Shown: positions 38,037-49,059 of the stretch, one piece after another | Position numbering within the stretch: the first letter of the stretch is position 1 | Layout of the letters: each line of letters begins with the position of its first letter | DNA from: Solea solea | Lineage: Eukaryota > Chordata > Actinopteri > Pleuronectiformes > Soleidae | Reading direction: 5' to 3' | Assembly (NCBI RefSeq): GCF_958295425.1 | Contig: NC_081153.1 | Span: forward strand, 3,932,888 to 3,996,887 | DNA: 64,000 nucleotides | Notes under the pieces: model-generated | The model's input: the letters and a program-made list of their open reading frames with translations, nothing else | Databases searched by the model: none | Told to the model about the DNA's origin: nothing | Program-made: the position numbers and the translations under genes

Positions 38037-38516
38037 CTGAAACAAATGACAAAATACAGAAAAGGGGGCATGAGAGAAAGAAATTGGAGCTGCATAAAGC
38101 TTTATAAAGACAATGAAAATACACTAAAGGCTCCTTGCGCACTGAAGAATGGACAAAACTTACATTTCCACTTGATTAAATGCCCATTCTTGCAGATATC
38201 TGAAAATTGGGAAAAACATACAGTATATTAATTGTTTATCTGTAGGCATATTACACAACATTATCAACACATTTACTTTTGTTTTATGCAGTGTTGCTGT
38301 TGGTGACGGAGACAATAGACTGATTTAAATTAAAATGTAATGTAAAATCCTTAACTATATCATGAGTGTGACTACCAGTCCCACAGCATCACTGACCCTC
38401 CTCATACACCCTTTTTCTGCTGGCTAAGACACACGTCAACAGACGGAACCAGTTTAGTCTACAGCAACATTCGTTTTAATTCAATAGTGACTGACGGAAA
38501 CATCAGGTGATTACTA

Positions 38517-39496
38517 GTGTTGTCAAAATAAAAATATTTAATTGCGATTAATCACATTAATGTCATCGTTAACTCGCAATTAATCACACATTTTTTATCT
38601 ATTCTAAATGTCCCTTGATTTATTTTTGTCCCATTATTTTTCTCATTTCAAAGCTCTTATCAACATAGAAAAGTGGATCAGCTTACTTTCTGCAAATGTT
38701 TTTTTTATTTTAAACAATATTGGCATATACTGTAGTGTAGGGCTGAACAATTAATACAAATGTTATTGAAATAGCAATACAGCTTACTGCAATTTCAAAT
38801 TGCAGGAGACGCAATATTTGTTCAAGCCAAAATATTATTTTAGATTAATTATTATTACACATCTTATTCTACGAAGAGACATTACATAGCATATATACAT
38901 ACATGATATCAGACATACATTAGCCAGCCGCAGGTGAATATCTCTGTCACCCTGCATATTTTTGAGTTATTCCTCTTATTGTGCGAGCCGCACAATAATA
39001 AGAGAGGCTGTGTATCACCCTGCAGTGCTGTGAATAAAGTGCAGTTCTTCAACGCAGACAAAGTCCCGTGATTTAGTGTGTTGTTGCCGTAACGAGCTAA
39101 CCCGAGCTAAAGGAGCTAGCGGTCTTTGGACGTATCCTTACTACGGTTTGGGGGGGTCAGCCAGCTTAGTTGATAACACTGCATACATCATTACTTGGAT
39201 GTAGGGAGTGCGACGAGAAATGATCCAGGCTGTGTTGGATACGCAGAGCCCGCTTGGAGACGGAGGAGCGCTGTCATCCACTCAAAACGTAACGTTCACC
39301 TACTACTCTTTCCGGTCTAGCTATATCCGGTGTGGTGTTGTAGTTTTTTTAACGTTACTAGTTGTTGCAACAGTATGTGAAAAAACTACAAATTTTGCTC
39401 GGCCAAAAGGAACGTTGATCTCGCGATAAAAAAAATTGCCGCCGTTAAAATGAGGTTTGCTTTTACGCCGCTAATTACGTCTTTAACTGACAACAC
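38517..39496. mobile_element. nested MITE with GTGTTGTCA ends
   Basis: The left end GTGTTGTCA and right end TGACAACAC are inverted. Next to them are the teleost-typical motifs gcgattaatcac (left) and ctcgcgataaaaaaaattgc followed by ccgccgttaaaatg (right). Inside is a second repeat (38740-38930, related to 14395-14660). It is non-coding and nested in the CACTA-like element. Confidence 0.55.
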
Positions 39497-39832
39497 AGGT
39501 TTACATTGGAAAAAAAAAATTAAAATTAAACGAAGGTCTGACGCAAATGAAGGTCTCATCTCTCCGTCTAGCTAAAAACAAGACATATTAAATATATATA
39601 AAAACGGACCTAATTGGTTAATGTTTTTGAATTATGTACTTTTTTAGAAAAGGCGCGTTTAAGGAAATTTGCCCACAATGAGTCTAACAAGGTCACGGTA
39701 GTTAGCTTATTATCGACTTCAATTAAGTTTTCAGCTACAGTTAAAAACTAAAATCTACATTCAAACATCATTTTAAACAACATTAAGATTGATTTACACA
39801 TACTTAATCAAAAGATATATATAAAAACTCAC

Positions 39833-39960
39833 CTTCGGTAAGGTAAATCAGTAGGAAAGTTCCTCTCCTTTAGGGGTCCTGCTGCTCCAACTCGATGAGA
39901 AAATTAGTCCGCCACTATTCACAGGTTGTTATCAGGTAGCGCTGCATATTATCCATCCGC
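39833..39960 (-). other. possible untranslated first exon of the SAMD3-like gene
   Basis: On the minus strand a CpG-bearing stretch ends in a strong donor, CCGAAG|gtgagt (intron begins at 39832). It lies inside the transposon's right part, upstream of the SAMD3-like exons. It has no ORF. It could drive expression of the passenger, but this is inference from one splice signal. Confidence 0.3.
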
Positions 39961-40409
39961 CATGGAAAGTAGTCCTCTTTTGTTTACCACTTTTTTCTAT
40001 ATTTATAGATTATAGATTCATAATTGTGAACACAAAACTTAGCTGTATGTACAGACAGGTCATTTTATATACCTTTAAACTTTGCCATGGTTTAAAGACG
40101 ATTTTCTTTCAAGATTAAAAGTAATAGCTGCTTTTTTTTTCCATCTTGCCACCTGCCATCCCCCCTCACCCCTGCTCAATGAAAGCCCGCCCTTTTCACC
40201 ACCCACGCACAATTTAATCATAACTCAGAAATTCTAGTTAAGTGAACACATCAAGATCATCAATTGTCAACACAACATAGAACTTAAAGTTTAAATTCAG
40301 AAAACGTGCAAACTTAAGTTTAAAATCCAAAACTTGTCAGAGCTCTTTGAGTTAAATAGAAGTATTAATTTGACATAACTAAAAGGGGCTGTAGCGTTTT
40401 ACAGTGTAG

Positions 40410-41450
40410 AGCCGGGAATCAAACCCAAAACCTTCCAATTGTCTTTCGAGGCGTCTCTACGAGCTCCTGTAGGCGCTACTACATGTTTTTTATTGTTTTG
40501 TAACTTCATTCAAAGCCATTCATATAGTAATAGTATCTATCTATCAACAAGGGAGAGAAAAGTCATCTGAAAATAACTACTCAGGAAATCTGTCAGACAA
40601 CAGCAGACGGAACATTCTTCAGTCAAGGTGAGAAAGTCGTAATAACAGCTATCACTGTAACACTGACAATCTCACGTCATAAAGACTTAACACTTGGATT
40701 AATCCCGATAGTCTACATTAATGAATGCATTCTTTTTTTACTGAAACAACCCCCTGTAATTCACAGCTAATGCCTGCACATGTGAAATGTTATCATCTCA
40801 TGATTAATAGTAGCTCCATTCCTGTACGACGCACTCCAAACTACAGGGTGGATGAGGGTGTCTCCTGTAATAGGTTTAAAAGTTAAGCCTGTTGTTGTCG
40901 GGTCAAGTCGGATTTATTTAAAACAACAACGTAAAAAATTGCTCTGCCACACTACACTACACTACTATATATATATATATATATATATCCACTTATATCA
41001 TCAGACACGTGGATAAATATGGATCAATTCCATATGTGTGTGACATAGTGAACATTAGACGTTCATCATAACCTCATAAAGGGATTTACCTCTGTGATAA
41101 TGGCTGTAATACACATCCACCAACACGCTAACCCACTCACACACAGCTTCAAACACTCACCACTTCACCCCGTCTGCCACGACTGGTGCGGTCTATCAAT
41201 CAGCGTGTAAGCTGACAGCTGTGGCTAATGCTCCCTCCTTTTCATACAACTGTGTTTCATAATTTACCGTTAGATTACTGGCTTCACTAGATTACAGCTC
41301 ATATGCTGCATATCCTGTGCTCTTTGTGCCACTGTTTTAATGCTGATCCACAGAGTAGACATGTTTATGACAGTTCCAGGCATTAAATATATATATCCAG
41401 TATAAATTTGATACCACACAACTTTTCTTTGCATATTTAACGATGTAAAA
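40410..41450. other. no gene seen
   Basis: Unique AT-rich DNA between the CACTA-like element and the palindromic element, with an (AT)n run at about 40965-40988. Confidence 0.5.
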
Positions 41451-41454
41451 ACTG

Positions 41455-41936
41455 TATAGAATTAGATTTGTTAACACATTTTAAGAAGCAAATATAATAT
41501 CGAAAAAAAAACTTATTTTATTGTTTGAAAATACACTTGTTCTTTGCACCATAGTTTTTTGTTTGCGATTCCGACTATGGGCGGGGCTTAGGATGCTGCC
41601 TGCTGATTGGCTACTGAGTTTTCCCCGTCGACAGCTGACAATAATTCTAAGTATCTAACGATTATAATCTGACAAACGTTGGATACTTACAGTTATAAGT
41701 TCCAGAGGGACAGCGACTCCCGGCCCGTGACTACTTCCTGTCGCTCCGAAACTCATTAGCCAATCAGCAGGCAGCTTCCTAAGCCCCGCCCTTGGTAAGA
41801 ATCGCAAACAAAAAACCACGGCGCAAAGAACAAGTGTACTTTCAAAGAATAAAATACAATATTTTTGAATGATTCAATCGATATTTTATTTGCTTCTCAC
41901 AAATGTAAATGTGCGACTGAATCTAATTGGATATGT
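41455..41936. mobile_element. palindromic foldback element with GC and CCAAT boxes in both arms
   Basis: The left arm (about 41455-41625) and right arm (about 41745-41936) are inverted copies. gaattagattt pairs with the right-end aatctaattgg, agaagcaaat with atttgcttct, acacttgttctttgc with its complement, and the block gggcggggcttagg ... ctgattggctactgag with ctcattagccaatcag ... cctaagccccgccc. The middle holds a smaller hairpin (taagtatctaacg / cgttggatactta). It encodes no protein. A deleted copy sits after nrsn1. It looks like a foldback-type MITE. Confidence 0.85.
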
Positions 41937-42179
41937 ATTTAATATTTAATAATCCACTGTTTTTTTTTTTTTAAAGGTTGAACATAAAGTTAATGAAACC
42001 CCAAAACACAATGCACGTGCACAGTTTTACTCACTATCAGTATAAGTGATTTGCCACAACATCTGTGTGTTGTCATGTTAACAACTTTGACAGTCACACT
42101 CCATAATTGGCAGGCCGGGGCTGGCTTAGATATTCAGTGATAATGAGAATAGCTCTCTCTCTCTCTCTGTGCCTCTCTT

Positions 42180-42479
42180 TCTGTCTCTCACACACACACA
42201 CACACACACAGACACACACACACACGCGCAGCCATATCTTGCAGACGTTTGACAGAAATCAGTGAGTTAAACCTTCGCTCAGACTTCAGCGAACATCAGT
42301 GCAGTCGTTTTCGCAGGATATCTGTACTGATGGAGAACCAGTTCAACGCCACAGCCGTGAACTCTGATTGACCTCCGCGCTCCGAGCTCAGATCTGTCAC
42401 CTCGACCGAGGAGGAGACCTGGACCTGGAGCCGGACCCAGGGGCCGCACACGTTCATCACGGGGACCGCTCAGGCCCTG

Positions 42480-42514
<35 letters not shown>

Positions 42515-42603
42515 TAAAACCTGAAACGGCACATTCAAAATTTGACCAACTTCTTTCTGGGTACAAATCAAATCTTCTACAACTTTGCTTTGACTTTGGT
42601 GAT

Positions 42604-42634
<31 letters not shown>

Positions 42635-42640
42635 CATATA
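42180..42640. repeat. GC-rich island framed by three CA tracts
   Basis: CA tracts at 42189-42226, 42482-42512 and 42604-42631 surround a GC-rich 42260-42480 segment. That segment has a 13-codon ORF (MENQFNATAVNSD, from 42331) and a Pro/Gly-rich minus ORF, neither recognisable as a known gene. Confidence 0.6.
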
Positions 42641-44557
42641 TACTGTATATGGAAATGTGGCGTTCCTTTGTAGTGCCCTCTGTTAAACTTCACTTTACAT
42701 TTTAATACGTCTCTCTCTTTCTCCAGCAGGCTGTGTTTGGTTGTTAAATCCACCCCGGCTCTGCCTGCTGTATCCCTCCATATAGAAAGGTTAAACACAC
42801 CTAAGCAGAGGCAGTGTGACTGATGCCGGGGCTTGTTTCGAAATGTTAATGACACCCTCAGGGCAGCGCGCTGTACACCACAGTATCCTTCACTAGACTT
42901 ATAGCATGGCGGTTATGCTATAGTGGCTTCACATTGGAGTGTGTGTGTGTGTGTGTATGTGTGTGTGTGTGTGTGGGACTACAGATGCACACGCACACAC
43001 CAGGGACGACCCACTGTACAGCTGGCACGCAGCCTGGAGTCCTTCCACTGAGTGGTCAGGGAGAGAAATCAATCAAACATGGCTTGTCAGACCCCTGAAT
43101 CCATTATGGCACAGAGAGAGAGAGAGAGTGGTGAGGCTTGAGTAAACAGGGATGACAAGAAGAGACAATTAGCAAGAATTCAGGCTGTTGTCAGAAGGCA
43201 AGCTTTGGGGATTGGGTAGTCCTGCATGGCCAAGTTTGGCCCACCTCGGCTTAGCTCTGTCAACAGGCTTGGCTCGCAGCTTTATTGCTGGTAATTCACT
43301 AGCCTTTAGTGTTTTATGCCCTCTCTCTTTACAGCCTAAGCAGGCCAAATCCATTTAAATAAACACCAGGGCTGCAGAATGATGGCTGAGGTGTTTAAAC
43401 GCACCGATGCAGGACGAGCACATGCGCTGCATCACAGCTGGGGCCATTACGGCGTTTCAGGCCAATATAGTGAACAAGTATTAGATCAGACACTGGAGAT
43501 CTCAGTGAAGCTGAGAGGCTCTCACGATGTATATACGCTACAGTCGTGCGGGACATGATTGCACCGCGTTTATTGTGTATTCTGTGCGGTACACACCCAG
43601 CTTGAGAAACCTGTGAATTTAATTGCCAGGTTTGTTGCACTGTGATCAGGACACGAGTTGCAGCGTTGTGCGCATCGGTCTACGTGTGTGTGCGAGTAAG
43701 TCCGCGGCCATTACTCATACATAAACTCATTACACCGGTCTAATGGCTCTGTCTCCACCACTCGGCCTGTGCCTGCCTATATGGAAAGAACATTAGCGCG
43801 GCCTATGTATAGAATGGAACACGGCGTCAGAGTCCATTCATTCTTTCTCTATGGTATAGATCAGACAGATAATTAACTGCAGAGACACGGAGTCATTGTT
43901 CAGTTAGAGATGTGGGCCCCGCTCTAATAAGAGCTCACACTGTGGAGTGGCACGGAGAGATAGGGCAAATAACAGGGAACAACCTGCTAATGTCTGACCA
44001 ATGACCTGCACTGTCTGTACCTAGACTTACTACATACATGTGTTCTGTTGGTTATTTATCTGCTGAAGGGACATTTCTCTGTGCTTGCCGGGGAACTTTA
44101 ACATGTGTACGTGTGTGTGTACAAGTGTGATCACAGCCGCTTAAAAAGCTGTAGCGTGTAACTTTCATTGATTAAACCAGATTAATCAGCTCCACATTAC
44201 TCTCTCTCTGTGTTTCTCAGTGCAGCAGTGTTTGGATCTCGTGTCGGCATCATTTCCTCCATCATTATGTCAGGACAGAAGGAGGCAACGGCAACATCCT
44301 GATAGTAAGGAGCAACTGCAAAGCAAAAAGGTTGTGAGTGTGACTGAAAACACAGAGAAGCAGGTTTCAGAAGTGAATCATCCGGCAGGATTACACACTT
44401 AGCTGTGTCTGATAGTATTGCTTGACAGATAAAGGATGCAACATACATATAATGTCACATCATTTCTGTTCACGAAGGCTAAACAGAGGCAGAATAGTAA
44501 CATCATCCACACACTACAGCGTCATGGAACAAGAAGACTATAAGACAGAGGCAGTGA
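42640..44557. other. no gene seen
   Basis: TG tract at 42940-42975. The rest (43000-44540) is largely unique and poor in simple repeats. No ORF with a domain. It ends at the assembly gap. Confidence 0.45.
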
Positions 44558-44757
44558 NNNNNNNNNNNNNNNNNNNNNNNNNNNNNNNNNNNNNNNNNNN
44601 NNNNNNNNNNNNNNNNNNNNNNNNNNNNNNNNNNNNNNNNNNNNNNNNNNNNNNNNNNNNNNNNNNNNNNNNNNNNNNNNNNNNNNNNNNNNNNNNNNNN
44701 NNNNNNNNNNNNNNNNNNNNNNNNNNNNNNNNNNNNNNNNNNNNNNNNNNNNNNNNN
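44558..44757. other. assembly gap of 200 N
   Basis: Exactly 200 consecutive N, the usual size for a placeholder gap. The true length is unknown and the ORF running through it is meaningless. Confidence 0.99.
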
Positions 44758-45258
44758 TTAATTCCAGGTTTTGTTTTTATTTGTTTGTGTTTAAATTGCA
44801 GGTTTACAACCTAACTAATTAACTCACTAACTAATTAAGATTGCCGGTAGGCTAGTGTAGCTGTGACAGTCAGGCTAACGAGTGTGTGAATGTTTATTTT
44901 GTGTGTGTGCAATAAAACGTCATAAAGAGACTTGAGTTTATTACGCTGTAGTAGGTAGTTTAGTAAAAGTCTGGTCATGTACAACTGCAGTGTTTTCCCC
45001 CCAATAAACCTTTTTGTTTTTCTTCATATTAACTTGTTAACACAGTATTTTAACATGCAGTAAATTGTAAATAACTGCACTCACAGGACATTTTTTGGAC
45101 CTTTTTATTGCTAAGATAAGCACAAAAAAAGGGTGAACTTTCACAACTTAAATGGCTAACATTAACCAATCCTAAACTCAACCCAATTCTAACCCTAACT
45201 CTAAAACCAAGTCCTTAACCTTCAAAATCAAAAATGTGTCCTCACAACCCACTGTAGA

Positions 45259-45290
<32 letters not shown>
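44758..45290. repeat. worn fish repeat ending in (CA)n
   Basis: 45090-45250 carries acaggacattttttggacct, cctaaactcaacccaattct and taaccctaactctaaaacca, then (CA)n at 45257-45290. Parts reappear at 52085-52170 (acaggacattttctggccct). Confidence 0.55.
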
Positions 45291-45291
<1 letters not shown>

Positions 45292-45294
45292 GAT

Positions 45295-45720
45295 ATATGC
45301 GCTCACAGGCTTCGCTCCCAGTGACAGACAATTAATTTTACCCGCAGGCATGTTGGTATGACATCACTCTATTAATAATGGAGCAATTAATTATGACCTA
45401 TTAGTCGGATGAATTCGATTAGATAGAGAAGAGAAATGTAGCCATGTGATAATGTTACACCAGGATACATTAATGACTTCTTGGTGGTGGGGGCTCCAGG
45501 ATAGAATTCATACAAACCACGTGCAGTCAAGCTCTCTAATTCCGTCGATGATAAACGATGTTATTGATATGATAATGATTCCTTATCCCGACGCCGTAGT
45601 TGTAATGTGATTACGCTGCAGCTCGTGGATCTGCGCCGCGCCGTGATGTTCTGTGACATGTGACAGCCGACGCAGTCTGAAATGGAAGTTTCATGCCGAT
45701 CAAACACATTTTAGCCTCGT
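45295..45720. promoter_or_regulatory. repeat-poor block, candidate conserved non-coding element
   Basis: Dense homeodomain-type cores: agacaattaattttacccg, ggagcaattaattatgacct, atacattaatgacttcttgg, ttgatatgataatgattcct. There is no simple repeat and no ORF. Candidate enhancer by composition only. Confidence 0.3.
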
Positions 45721-45724
45721 GGAA

Positions 45725-46399
45725 ACCAGCGGGTGCAGCTGTATTTGATGCATAAAGAAGTGAAATGAACACGTGTCGGGCCACACGGTTGGTGTAGTGC
45801 AGGCCTCTCAGACTGGCTTAACTTCACGTCAATCAAGTGGCAAATGCTATAGTGTGGATGGATGATAGGCTAACTCTTGTGTTGTTGTTTTTTAATGCCA
45901 TGCGATCGACCCACACTACCGATGTGATCGACGTATTGGTCACCCCTGGTGTAGGTGTTACGTCCCTGGCTTTGGCTCAGGGGAGGAAGGGACAAACAAA
46001 TACAAAATAATGACCGGGGGGGGAAAGAAGGGCAACAGAGGCAGTTAAGAATTCAACTTTATTTAGTAAATACTGTTAATGTTGACGTTAAAGAAACTTA
46101 AAGCGCTGGTCTCCAAACAAAAAGGAACAAAAGAACCAGGTTACTACACACGACAACTATGTAAGGAGAAAACATGCAAGCTGGAACACACTAAAGCAAG
46201 GAAAAAACACCACAACTGTCCCAGTCTCACCAAACTGCAGCCACTCCGCTCAGCTCACCAAGAGAGGAGGGCCAGGTGAGGCTTTTCACCCTCCTTTTAT
46301 TTACCTCCACTGATCACTAACCCAAGTCTCCTGTGTGCAGGGGGTGGAGAGTCAATCTGGAGACGAAAAAGACACGCCCCCACACAGAAACAAGCACTA
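45725..46399. repeat. unclassified interspersed repeat, possibly LTR-derived
   Basis: From about 45957 the sequence (tgttacgtccctggctttgg ... caactttatttagtaaatac ... gccaggtgaggcttttcacc) resembles a repeat type I have seen in teleosts, perhaps a solo LTR, but ends and target duplication cannot be set. A 66-codon ORF inside has no domain. Confidence 0.3.
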
Positions 46400-46728
46400 A
46401 GGCTGCAACAGTAGTTGTTAGCACTCTTGTCTTTGCAGCAAGAACACCCAGGTTTGAGCCTGCATGGAGCCTGCATGGAGTTTGCATGTTCTCCCCCCGT
46501 GTGTGTGTGCGTGGGTTTTCCTGCCACAGTCCAAAAACATGAAACATGGGGATTAGGTAAATTAGATACTCTAGATTGACCATAGGTGTGAGAGTGAATG
46601 GTTGTTTGTCTCTATGTGTGGCCCAGCGAAGGACTGGTGAACTGTCCAGGGCGTGACCCCACCCATCGCCAGCTGAGATTGGCACAGTAACCCCCAGTAA
46701 ACGCAGTAGCAAATGGATGGATGGATGA
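46400..46728 (+). mobile_element. tRNA-like SINE with (ATGG)n tail
   Basis: Blocks in order: gttagcactcttg (A-box-like), aggtttgagcct (B-box-like), gagtttgcatgttctccccc, ccacagtccaaaaacatg, agagtgaatggttgtttgtc, and the tail atggatggatggatg. It is a widespread teleost SINE-type repeat, here complete or nearly so. Confidence 0.7.
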
Positions 46729-46729
46729 A

Positions 46730-47743
46730 AATGTATGCAGTTGTTCCATCGCAGAGTGATAAAGATTTAACTTTAATCAGTGGCAGCATGTGCGGCGTCA
46801 CAAATGAATCTCTCACGTGTAAACACGTTTGACCTTTTAGCACTCGTGGCTGAAATCACTCCACAGCATTACAGACTCATATTAAAACCATTCAATTCCT
46901 TTTAACATACAGTCAGACGGGAGGTCTTAAACCTTATGATAATCACTGGAGCTCTAAAAAAAAAAAAAAGCAGCTGCAGCGGGAGATGTGTAAAAAGATA
47001 AACACATTACACATGCTGTTATTGCAGGAAACAAAGGACCTTATGCTCGTCAACTTGCAGCTACATTCCACTGACCTCTAGTGTAAGATCCAGGAACTGA
47101 GATAACACACTGTGTCTGACCCTGTGTGTACCCACCCACCTGCACCAGCACCAGCACCAGCACCACTCCACCCCCTGGACACAAATATGTTATCCACTTC
47201 CCCATACATCAGTGTAGCCTTATTGATCTGCTTGATATGACCTTGAATGATCAGACAAGTGGAAGCTGCCGCGGCTGGAATGAGACCCATCCATTCCCTC
47301 TGTCTGCGATCTGCTGCTGTAATGACTTGAGGGAAGACGGGGAGGCAAAGGAGCCCGTCGAGATGAACCCTTGAACCAGTCAGCTCTGCAGTGGCCTTAT
47401 GTCGCGGCCAGCCTCGCCTCCAGGCTCCAGTCTGTTCTGGGCTAGTAAGGGGAGAAGTGGGTCAGTCCGTCTGAGATGCCAGAGATCAGACGTGAGTTGG
47501 GTAAAAACTGTGGATAGATGGAAAGATTGATGGAGATGAAAAGATAGAGATGTAGAGACAAGCTGAGCTTAATCCTTGCAGGGTTATGCTAGTGGATGTG
47601 TTCCCGGTGTACTCCCACATCTGCATATGGAATGTAGTGTATTAAAATGATAATCAGTCAATGAATGATGAGTTTTTCCCCCTCTGGGGGCGAAAGATGA
47701 AGAGGAGCCATGCTTCAGGGATTTATAGAAGAGGGTCGGCGTT

Positions 47744-47782
<39 letters not shown>

Positions 47783-48420
47783 CATCCTCAAACCTGCAGA
47801 ATCTAACAGGATATGTAAAACATATTTCCCTGCAGCTGAAACATGACTAAAACAGTTAATAATGATAATGATGATGATTTGGCCCCAATTTCAAGTCACT
47901 TTCATGACTGCTGTAGTGTGTTAAATGTCACATGCCACACTCACCACTTCATTTATTTATATTATTAGGTAACACAGCGACATTAGCATAAAACAGTACT
48001 TAGTGGCAGTAGTAGTAGTAGTAGTAGTAGTTGTTGTTGTTGTTGTTGTTGTTGTAGTATTTAACCAGGTAAGAAAAGCATCAGTACACTTAAAAGTTGC
48101 GTCATAAGAAAATAAGACAATACCGAATCCAACCACCACAACACAAGCAAAAAGGTCACTAATAAGAGCTCACTTTGAGCAACATTTAAAATTGATTTAA
48201 ATTCACCCAGGGTGATCACTTCAGACATTTCCAGGTCCTTGTCAAAGGGTCAGTCTGGTAACATTGGCAACAAATGTCACAAAGATATGAAAAAAACAAT
48301 GATTTACTGGTGTCAATATCAAGGAAGATGTTCTATGAACAGTAGCAGTAAGGTTCCATTTCCTTTATTTGCTCGATTGTTTATCTAATTGTACAGATTT
48401 TATTTTTATAATTTAATGCT
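46730..48420. other. no gene seen; microsatellites
   Basis: CACCAG repeat at 47142-47163, (TG)18 at 47744-47779 and (GTA)n-(GTT)n at 48007-48055. No supported ORF. Confidence 0.5.
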
Positions 48421-49053
48421 CAGGGTAATATTTGGCAGATTATACCTCACCTACCTCACCCGATTCTTTAAACCTGTTGTAATGCCCTTGAATGGCCAAT
48501 ACATCCTACAAAGTGAACCTTTCTACTTGCCAAATAGTAATTGCAACTCACTGCAGTAACCTTAAAGGGCCAGTACAACCCATAAAATGCTCAAAATCAT
48601 TTGGTTTCAATCATGAGGATTATATTTGGCAGATTATACCCTGCGTAGTTTTTTTTTTTGTTACACTTAATGCACTTAAATGGCCAGTAAAAGTTAAAGG
48701 TATTTTCTGTCTCACATTATAAAGAATGGGCGAGGTATAATCTGCCATATATTACCTTTCTGAATGGAACCAAGTGATTTTGAGTCAGAAAAATAAACAT
48801 TTAGTTCACAAAGTAGGAGCTGTGTTCACTTTTTGGCAAGTGGAAATGTGCATTTAATGGCGTGTACTGGCCCTTTAAGTGTATCCCATCACGTAAAAAG
48901 GAACAGGTGAGGTATAATCTGCCAAATATTACACCCTCATAATGAAACCAAGTGATTTTGAGGCAGAAAAAAGCCTGTACGTCACAAAGTAAGAGCTGCA
49001 ACCACTTTTTGGCAAGTGCAAGAGAGCATCTTATGGGTTGTATTCTTTAACCT
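48421..49053. repeat. foldback array: two inverted pairs of a 150-200-bp unit
   Basis: The motif ggtataatctgccaaatatta occurs four times: inverted at 48424-48446 and 48623-48641, direct at 48734-48756 and 48911-48932. Each copy is followed in its own orientation by versions of gaaaccaagtgattttgag, then ctttttggcaagtg and/or gtactggccctttaag. The two right-hand units are spaced about 178 bp apart. The symmetry centre is near 48690. No ORF and no transposon ends were recognised. Confidence 0.8.
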
Positions 49054-49059
49054 CTAACC

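Larger units (their letters stand above)
36164..40406. mobile_element. CACTA/EnSpm-like non-autonomous transposon with passenger exons
   Basis: The left end reads CACTGTAAGAC and the right end reads GTTTTACAGTG, so inverted ends of the CACTG type bracket 4243 bp. The flanks are TA on both sides (36162-36163, 40407-40408), fitting a 2-bp target duplication. Both subterminal zones carry many short copies of AAGTTGA or its complement (36180-36500 and 40210-40350), a pattern typical of CACTA transposase-binding regions. No transposase is visible, so the element would be moved in trans. Inside are SAMD3-like exons on the minus strand and nested MITEs. ISL2EU-type ends are the main alternative. Confidence 0.6.

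Noticed and set aside
42279..42566. 95-codon minus ORF rich in Pro and Gly
   Set aside because: It starts without context, runs into a CA tract (poly-Cys-Val) and is not recognisable.
44422..44814. 130-codon ORF across the N gap
   Set aside because: It exists only because N codons are not read as stops.
46400..46480. possible functional tRNA gene
   Set aside because: A-box- and B-box-like motifs are present, but no cloverleaf closes and the sequence continues into the SINE body and (ATGG)n tail.
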